Below are positions 1-3,311 of a DNA stretch of 5,824 nt, in pieces. The DNA is from Promethearchaeota archaeon (GTDB taxonomy: Archaea; Asgardarchaeota; Lokiarchaeia; Sigyniarchaeales; SOKP01): contig SDNM01000113.1 in NCBI GenBank assembly GCA_004524385.1, forward strand, positions 1 to 5,824, in the 5' to 3' direction. Numbering within the stretch: position 1 is the stretch's first letter; every line of letters begins with the position of its first letter. Below the pieces are notes generated by a model. The model was given only the letters and a program-made list of their open reading frames with translations. It was not told the origin of the DNA and ran no database searches. A program made the position numbers and the translations under genes.

Positions 1-1
1 G

Positions 2-118
2 GACGAATTTACGATTCCTCTATTTGAAAGATTCCTAGATTTGCTTAAAAAAGATAAAATAGATTGTACAAATAAAAAAATTGTGTTAAACCAAGAGTTC
101 TTATCAAATTTCGATTGA
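2..118 (+). CDS. C-terminal end of an unidentified protein (5' end outside the window)
   Basis: An open frame enters from the left edge and ends at TGA 116-118, giving 38 residues that start DEFTIPLFERFLDLLKK and finish LSNFD. The composition (amphipathic helix with F, L and K, then a short polar tail) looks like a real protein end, but I do not recognise the family. The stop lies about 50 bp before the first trpG-tail repeat. The other + strand genes in this region also stop 16-20 bp before a tail, so this may be the last gene of another cassette lying mostly to the left. With only 38 residues visible, chance openness cannot be excluded. Confidence 0.45.
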   Translation, partial: DEFTIPLFERFLDLLKKDKIDCTNKKIVLNQEFLSNFD

Positions 119-167
119 TTAAAAAAAAATATAATTTTAGAATATATTTATCATATTTTTTTATAGT

Positions 168-254
168 CTTCAATTTCACCCCGAATCCATCAAAATGAAG
201 CCCTATGGGATGCAAATTTTAAAAAATTTTTTGGAATTAAAAATTAAAAGATAG
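168..254 (+). repeat. trpG 3'-end fragment, copy 1
   Basis: Read from 168 in frame, this stretch encodes LQFHPESIKMKPYGMQILKN followed by F-L-E-L, the C-terminus of TrpG/PabA-type glutamine amidotransferases (family signature F-H-P-E-S, then G..ILKNFL). No start codon or upstream part of trpG accompanies it. The stop found at the end of the other copies is replaced here by lysine, so the frame runs on through K-I-K-R to TAG at 252-254. Similarity to the other copies begins abruptly at about 168-174. It contains a six-A/six-T tract (about 221-232) that could also act as a weak terminator. This is the left boundary of the cassette carrying the first ParE-type module. Confidence 0.85.
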
Positions 255-288
255 ATTTTTAAAATGTAATTAAAAAGATTTTATACAA
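255..288 (-). terminator. Possible T-rich terminator of the first TA pair
   Basis: Read on the - strand, the bases just after the toxin stop contain a run of five T (plus-strand AAAAA at 271-275) and a second T-rich stretch. Archaeal termination often needs only such U-rich tracts. No stable hairpin is seen, and the region is generally A/T-rich, so the call is weak. Confidence 0.25.
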
Positions 289-573
289 TTATATCCTCAA
301 AAGGCGACTTCCATGGATTATTCTAGCAATTTCTAATATTTCCTCTTTCAAACGATATATTATCCTGAAATTTCGATAGATTATTTCTCTTATCTCTTCA
401 ATTTCTAATTCAGGAACAATTCTACCCATTTTGGGAAATTGGTTTAAGTTTTCAATAATATAAATAATTTTCTTGGCAAGGGTTTGAGCAAATTTTGGTG
501 CAGTTTTTTCATAATATTTGATTATTGAGTCATAATCGTCAGCAGCTTTAGGAGACCATCTTATTTCAACCAT
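289..573 (-). CDS. ParE/RelE-family toxin (intact)
   Basis: A 94-residue protein beginning MVEIRWSPKAADDYDSI. It shows the pattern of the ParE/RelE toxin fold: an N-terminal beta strand with W6, two helices carrying A10, D13, I17 and Y20-Y21, the F-P-x-M-G-R-x-V-P-E-L segment near residues 46-56, I-R-E at about 61-63, Y-R-N-F-R-I-I-Y-R near 66-74, and the terminal H-G-S-R. Family members either inhibit translation by cutting mRNA (RelE) or poison DNA gyrase (ParE); the sequence does not decide which. The ATG at 573 lies inside the end of the antitoxin gene (13-bp overlap), so the two are translationally coupled with the antitoxin first. The length is as usual for the family and no residue appears lost, so it should be functional. 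It is homologous to the broken toxin at 2136-2420, with the same length. Confidence 0.87.
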   Translation of the reverse strand: MVEIRWSPKAADDYDSIIKYYEKTAPKFAQTLAKKIIYIIENLNQFPKMGRIVPELEIEEIREIIYRNFRIIYRLKEEILEIARIIHGSRLLRI

Positions 574-746
574 TCTTTAAACCTTTCTTTAATATCTTCA
601 TGAGATATATACTCTCCCTTGTCCAACTGCTCGATACCTTCCGAAATCATTTGCTGAACATAAATTGATTCCATGATGTCATCATAATTAACATCATCAG
701 GAAGCTTTTTAATTGATTCTATAACGCGGTCTTTTATTGTTTGCAT
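561..746 (-). CDS. Small antitoxin partner of the ParE/RelE toxin
   Basis: A 61-residue acidic protein starting MQTIKDRVIESIKKLPDD and ending in K-E-W-L-K. It has an N-terminal helix, a K-L-P-D-D-V-x-Y-D-D-I-M segment, and a C-terminal charged helix. Its role as antitoxin is inferred from position directly upstream of a ParE/RelE toxin (13-bp overlap) and from clear similarity to the antitoxin at 1948-2148, which has the same arrangement. I do not assign it to a named antitoxin class. I chose ATG 746 rather than TTG 755 (adds M-K-T) because ATG is the stronger start and a TATA-like TTTAAATT on the - strand (about 782-775) would start transcription only a few bases upstream. Its stop is TAA. 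Confidence 0.75.
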   Translation of the reverse strand: MQTIKDRVIESIKKLPDDVNYDDIMESIYVQQMISEGIEQLDKGEYISHEDIKERFKEWLK

Positions 747-774
747 AGTCTTCAATATTATTAATGACTTTCTA

Positions 775-782
775 ATTTAAAT
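775..782 (-). promoter_or_regulatory. TATA-like box of the first TA operon
   Basis: The - strand reads TTTAAATT preceded by an A-rich stretch. Its centre is about 32 nt upstream of the ATG at 746, so with normal archaeal spacing the transcript would begin about 6 nt before the start codon. The context is A/T-rich, so this is suggestive only. Confidence 0.35.
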
Positions 783-827
783 TTTTAATCTTAAGAATAT
801 TCAAAAATCAATTAATTGTTTTTTCTT

Positions 828-997
828 AGGGTCTATCTTATAGACAAGACCTTAAAACCAGCTTATCTGCTGATGATGGCACAATCATGGGGATTAGGCA
901 TAAAGAATATCATGTAGAAGGGCTCCAATTCCATCTAGAGCCCATCAAAATGAAGCCCCATGGCATGCAAATCCTAAAAAATTTCTTGGAATTATAG
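828..997 (+). pseudogene. trpG: trpG 3'-end fragment, copy 2 (longest)
   Basis: The reading frame ending at TAG 995-997 contains DDGTIMGIRHKEYHVEGLQF (872-931), then H-L-E-P-I-K-M-K-P-H-G-M-Q-I-L-K-N-F-L-E-L. This is the C-terminal part of TrpG/PabA, the glutamine amidotransferase subunit of anthranilate/aminodeoxychorismate synthase. R-H-K-E-Y and the F-H-P-E-S block carry the histidine and glutamate of the Cys-His-Glu triad in intact enzymes. Here P-E-S has decayed to L-E-P, so it is not under full constraint. The frame stays open upstream to 830 (stop at 827), but the first residues match TrpG poorly. A different frame at 831-857 reads V-Y-L-I-D-K-T-L-K-P, more TrpG-like, which suggests an old frameshift near 855. 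The nucleophilic cysteine region is absent. It identifies the shorter repeats as trpG tails. Confidence 0.85.
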
Positions 998-1010
998 GGT
1001 GAAATAGCGG

Positions 1011-1046
1011 TATAATTTATATACTTATTATACTATATATACTATA
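1011..1046 (+). promoter_or_regulatory. TATA box and tandem 9-bp repeats before the PIN-type TA operon
   Basis: TTTATATA at 1016-1023 is centred 26 nt before the ATG at 1046, the spacing expected for a leaderless archaeal transcript. From 1011 the bases fall into four adjacent 9-mers: TATAATTTA, TATACTTAT, TATACTATA and TATACTATA, the last two identical and the last ending on the A of the start codon. Ribbon-helix-helix antitoxins commonly bind short repeated sites over their own promoter, so this is the likely autoregulatory operator. The low-complexity A/T sequence is a caution. Confidence 0.5.
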
Positions 1047-1312
1047 TGAGTAAAAATACAACCATTAAAGTTTCGAAAAATACTCTAAAGAAAATACACA
1101 AGTTAGCTGGAGAAATCGCAGCAGAAAAGGGTAGAAGGGTGACTTTAGAGGAGGCTCTTATACATTTATTAGATGAAAACGAATTGAAGAAAACGGAAAT
1201 GAAATCACATAAACCTGATGAGGAAAGAAAAAAGCTCCTGTCTTTATTAGAAATGAAAATCGAAGGTGCAGGCCCTGAAGATTTTAAAGAATATGATTTT
1301 AATGATTTATAG
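1046..1312 (+). CDS. VapB-like ribbon-helix-helix antitoxin
   Basis: An 88-residue protein. Residues about 4-45 (TTIKVSKNTLKKIHKLAGEI and on to E-E-A-L-I-H-L-L-D-E) fit a ribbon-helix-helix DNA-binding fold: a short beta strand with alternating residues, then two helices. The following charged linker leads to an acidic C-terminal segment ending F-K-E-Y-D-F-N-D-L, typical of the part of VapB antitoxins that wraps the toxin. It should neutralise the PIN protein encoded immediately downstream and repress the shared promoter, where tandem 9-bp repeats overlap the start. The start is leaderless by TATA spacing. The stop is TAG, and the next gene begins in the same frame four codons later. Confidence 0.8.
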   Translation: MSKNTTIKVSKNTLKKIHKLAGEIAAEKGRRVTLEEALIHLLDENELKKTEMKSHKPDEERKKLLSLLEMKIEGAGPEDFKEYDFNDL

Positions 1313-1315
1313 GAG
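1312..1315 (+). promoter_or_regulatory. Shine-Dalgarno of the PIN toxin gene
   Basis: GGAG overlaps the last base of the antitoxin stop and ends 9 nt before the ATG at 1325. It supports separate initiation of the toxin, not read-through from the antitoxin. Confidence 0.55.
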
Positions 1316-1324
1316 AATATAACA

Positions 1325-1804
1325 ATGCAAATCTATATTGATACAGAACTCTGGGTTTTTGCTCAAAAATCACCAGATTCTTCAAAATTTAAAGATAATG
1401 CTGAATATAAGAGGATGTTAAATTTCCATATTAAGTCTAAAGAATTCTTAAAGGAACAATTTGCTAATAACACTATTTCAATGACTACTCATCAACTATG
1501 TGAAATATATCATGCTTTAGGATTTAGAGGTCAAAAAATGGAACCCGCTGAATTAATGGAATACTGCAATAAGCTAGCGACAAATAAAATAATTATTTGG
1601 TATACAATATCTAACGATATCATTACTCAAGCATTAAACTTAAGTTCAAATAGTAGAATACATATTTGGGATTATGTTTGTGTTTTACCGCTATATAATG
1701 ATGTAGAAATTATTTATTCATGTGATGAACATTTTAAACATGAGACATTTCAATCATTAGGACCTAAAATTGAGAATCCTATAGGGGATTGGATTACTCT
1801 TTAA
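1325..1804 (+). CDS. PIN-domain ribonuclease toxin (VapC-like)
   Basis: A 159-residue protein. It opens with MQIYIDTELWVF, the first PIN strand with metal-binding D6. The second acidic site is E60 in T-T-H-Q-L-C-E-I-Y-H-A-L. The third is D116 in I-H-I-W-D-Y-V, and the fourth is D134 in I-I-Y-S-C-D-E-H-F. The end, E-N-P-I-G-D-W, resembles the strand that closes many archaeal PIN toxins. All four acidic positions are present, so it should be an active Mg-dependent ribonuclease; VapC toxins cut tRNA or rRNA, but the target here is unknown. At 159 residues it is longer than the usual 130-140, mainly through an insertion around residues 16-40. It is the second gene of an operon, 12 bp after the antitoxin, and its stop lies 16 bp before trpG-tail copy 3. 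Confidence 0.87.
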   Translation: MQIYIDTELWVFAQKSPDSSKFKDNAEYKRMLNFHIKSKEFLKEQFANNTISMTTHQLCEIYHALGFRGQKMEPAELMEYCNKLATNKIIIWYTISNDIITQALNLSSNSRIHIWDYVCVLPLYNDVEIIYSCDEHFKHETFQSLGPKIENPIGDWITL

Positions 1805-1819
1805 AACCAATTATAAAAT

Positions 1820-1890
1820 AATTCCATCCTGAATCCATTAAAATGAAGTCCCATGGAATGCAAATCCTGAAAAATTTTTTACACTTATAA
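1820..1890 (+). repeat. trpG 3'-end fragment, copy 3
   Basis: The frame 1822-1890 encodes FHPESIKMKSHGMQILKN, then F-L-H-L and TAA, matching the end of TrpG. Similarity to copies 2 and 4 starts at AATTCCAT (1820), immediately after the PIN gene, and stops at the stop codon. It holds a five-A/six-T tract (about 1870-1880) that could terminate the upstream operon. It separates the PIN module from the second ParE-type module. Confidence 0.87.
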
Positions 1891-1908
1891 TTTAAGGGAG
1901 ATAAGAAA

Positions 1909-1917
1909 TTATAAAAA
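1909..1917 (+). promoter_or_regulatory. TATA-like box of the second ParE-type operon
   Basis: TTATAAAAA is centred about 35 nt before the ATG at 1948, predicting a start of transcription about 9 nt upstream of the gene. It lies just after trpG-tail copy 3, so the operon carries its own promoter. Confidence 0.4.
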
Positions 1918-1947
1918 TTAGTATGATTATTTAGATAATGAGAAAAT

Positions 1948-2148
1948 ATGACTTCAAACCTTAAGGAAGAGATTATAGACCTCATAAGAAAATTACCAGA
2001 AGATGCCACTATTGATGATATTATGTATCATCTTTATGTTAAAAAAAAGATATTAGCAGGTCTTAAAGATATTGAGCAAGGGAAAGTCGTTCCTCATGAA
2101 AAAGTCATGGAGAATGCCAAAGCGAGATTGGAACAATGGTTGAAATAG
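1948..2148 (+). CDS. Small antitoxin, homologue of the one at 561-746
   Basis: A 66-residue protein starting MTSNLKEEIIDLIRKLPEDA and ending L-E-Q-W-L-K. It aligns along its whole length with the antitoxin at 561-746: R/K-K-L-P-E/D-D, D-D-I-M, Y-V-x-x-x-I, G-x-x-x-x-x-x-G, H-E-K/D and W-L-K are shared. Like that gene it overlaps the following toxin by 13 bp. The toxin is interrupted, so this is now an antitoxin without a working partner of its own. It might still bind the related intact toxin encoded at 289-573 (inference). Its TAG stop aligns with TAA in the homologue, showing that TAG acts as a normal stop here. Confidence 0.78.
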   Translation: MTSNLKEEIIDLIRKLPEDATIDDIMYHLYVKKKILAGLKDIEQGKVVPHEKVMENAKARLEQWLK

Positions 2149-2420
2149 AATGGTCAACGACAGCTCAAAATGATCTGAATGATATTATAGATTATATCGC
2201 ACAAGATTCGCTTTAATTTGCTCTTTCGTTTTATGATCAAGTAAAAGAGAAACTTGAAAATCTAACTGAATTTCCAAATATGGGAAGGAAAGTCCCAGAG
2301 CTCGATGATCCTAATATTCGAGAACTTATTTTTAGAAATTATCGTCTTATTTATCGTATCATGGGAGATAAGATTCAGATCGTTAGAGTTTTCCATGGTT
2401 CAAGAATTTTAGAATTTTAA
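2136..2420 (+). pseudogene. ParE/RelE-family toxin broken by a nonsense codon
   Basis: From ATG 2136 the frame reads MVEIEWSTTAQNDLNDIIDY and on to D-S-L, then TAA at codon 27 (2214-2216). The same frame continues with F-A-L-S-F-Y-D-Q-V-K and shows the family blocks F-P-N-M-G-R-K-V-P-E-L, I-R-E-L-I-F-R-N-Y-R-L-I-Y-R and H-G-S-R-I-L, stopping at TAA 2418-2420. The total is 94 codons, exactly the length of the intact toxin at 289-573. That toxin has lysine (AAA) at position 27, so one A-to-T change explains the stop. The rest is undamaged, so inactivation is recent, or it is a sequencing error. A 26-residue product would lack the toxin core, and no good internal start exists before codon 52. 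Confidence 0.88.
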
Positions 2421-2439
2421 ACTAAATATCATCAAGATT

Positions 2440-2510
2440 AATTCCATTCCGAATCCATCAAAATAAAGCCCCACGGTATGCAGATAATAAAAAATTTCTT
2501 AGAATTATAG
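2440..2510 (+). repeat. trpG 3'-end fragment, copy 4
   Basis: The frame 2442-2510 encodes FHSESIKIKPHGMQIIKN, then F-L-E-L and TAG. Similarity begins at AATTCCAT, the same point as in copy 3, 20 bp after the broken toxin's stop. This is the last copy, and no further tail is seen to the right. If the cassettes entered serially at trpG, this would be the oldest, displaced tail and the right edge of the island. Confidence 0.85.
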
Positions 2511-2618
2511 GAAAAATAAAAATCACTAGTGATGAAAATTTTGCGGTAGACATCTTTTCTACTTTTTATGGTTTATCAGATAAATAATCATCCATAGATT
2601 TTATCATTAAAAACATAT
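2511..2618. other. Intergenic spacer with no gene seen
   Basis: This spacer separates the last trpG tail from the 3' end of the RHH regulator gene. It contains a perfect 12-bp palindrome, ATCACTAGTGAT (2522-2533), which could arise by chance at this length. A T-rich run on the - strand (plus-strand AAAAA at about 2609-2613) could weakly terminate the regulator gene. No open frame or RNA structure is convincing. Confidence 0.4.
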
Positions 2619-3200
2619 TCAAATTTCAAACAATAGGTATATCGTGTTATCTTTTATCCTTTCACTTACAAGTTTATATTTATAAGGTTTTAAGATTTTT
2701 GAAAATATAAGTTTTAAATATTGCGAAAATTTAATATTGAGACTGTGTGTACCCGTAAAAGTTATTATTTCTTTTTGGATTGAATAATTAAAATCAATCA
2801 ACCAGTTTTGACCATTATAGGACAAAGTCAAATCCATGATTGGAAGGATATTCTTTATTTTTAAATCCAGTGGATCAATATCTTCATTGCCCATTTGCTC
2901 AAAATATTTTTTAATTCCTCTGAGAGCAGATTTATATCCATTTTCAGAGAGCTCCTCAATTTCTTCTTCATTGAGATTATCTAATAAATAAGAAAAGTCT
3001 TCCTTAGTAATGATAATCGATGGATCAAGAAAACCACTGTCAGTTTCATCTTTATGAGCATATCTTAAATAATATCGTAGAGCTTTTCGTAATAGATCGC
3101 TATTTGAGATTCCATAAATTTCAGCATATTTTATCATCCTTTCTTCTAAGGTTTTATCAATTCGAGTGCAGATTACTTTTTTCTCATTTTTTTCTGTCAT
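2619..3200 (-). CDS. RHH (CopG-like) regulator with an uncharacterised C-terminal domain
   Basis: A 193-residue protein. Residues about 7-47 (KKVICTRIDKTLEERMIKYA, then G-I-S-N-S-D-L-L-R-K-A-L-R-Y-Y-L) form a clear ribbon-helix-helix: the strand V-I-C-T-R-I-D, then two helices with the typical I-S-x-S-D-L-L-R-x-A-L turn. An acidic linker follows (about 50-108). The last 85 residues are rich in alternating hydrophobics (I-M-D-L-T-L-S-Y, W-L-I-D-F-N-Y, I-I-T-F-T-G-T-H, then a helix and N-T-I-Y-L-L-F-E-I), suggesting a small alpha/beta sensing or dimerisation domain that I do not recognise. No toxin gene accompanies it, so it is probably a transcription factor. It is divergent from the glycyl radical enzyme, with half-sites between them, so it likely controls itself and perhaps that enzyme. 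The stop is TGA. Confidence 0.82.
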   Translation of the reverse strand: MTEKNEKKVICTRIDKTLEERMIKYAEIYGISNSDLLRKALRYYLRYAHKDETDSGFLDPSIIITKEDFSYLLDNLNEEEIEELSENGYKSALRGIKKYFEQMGNEDIDPLDLKIKNILPIMDLTLSYNGQNWLIDFNYSIQKEIITFTGTHSLNIKFSQYLKLIFSKILKPYKYKLVSERIKDNTIYLLFEI

Positions 3201-3215
3201 TATTAAAAATAAAAA

Positions 3216-3250
3216 GGTTTATATACTGGCGTATACACAAGTATACATAG
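3216..3250. promoter_or_regulatory. Divergent promoter with 10-bp-spaced TATAC operator sites
   Basis: TATAC occurs at 3222-3226, 3232-3236 and 3242-3246, exactly one helical turn apart. The last two lie in GTATAC palindromes separated by ACAA, forming an inverted repeat. The first overlaps a TATA box that reads AAAAAGG-TTTATATA toward the + strand and TATATAAA toward the - strand. Ribbon-helix-helix dimers bind such short in-phase half-sites, so the regulator at 2619-3200 is the obvious candidate ligand. Binding would cover both promoters. The box is only about 20 nt from the regulator's ATG, closer than usual. Confidence 0.55.
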
Positions 3251-3282
3251 ATCTACTATTATTTAAACATTACTAAAAAAAA

Positions 3283-3288
3283 TTTAAA
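3283..3288 (+). promoter_or_regulatory. TATA box that sets the glycyl radical enzyme start
   Basis: TTTAAA, preceded by a purine-rich BRE-like run of A, is centred 26 nt before the ATG at 3312, the same spacing as before the antitoxin at 1046. This favours a leaderless transcript starting at 3312 over the GTG at 3300. No Shine-Dalgarno sequence precedes either. Confidence 0.45.
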
Positions 3289-3311
3289 CTAATTTTCATG
3301 TGGTTAATAAA

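Noticed and set aside
1794..2009. 71-codon open frame on the - strand
   Set aside because: It lies antisense to trpG-tail copy 3 and the start of the antitoxin gene at 1948. It has no recognisable protein character and is explained by A/T-rich sequence opposite real features.
168..2510. CRISPR array or integron attC sites as the explanation of the four repeats
   Set aside because: Spacing is 620-893 bp with genes between, the repeats translate as the TrpG C-terminus, and they lack the folded inverted-repeat structure of attC sites.
2522..2533. Perfect 12-bp palindrome ATCACTAGTGAT as an operator or attachment site
   Set aside because: One such palindrome is expected by chance in a window of this size, and it is not near a promoter or repeated elsewhere.
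3020..3250. 76-codon + strand frame opposite the RHH regulator
   Set aside because: It is the complement of the well-supported regulator gene, rich in F, H and L as expected of a shadow, and it runs into the operator region.
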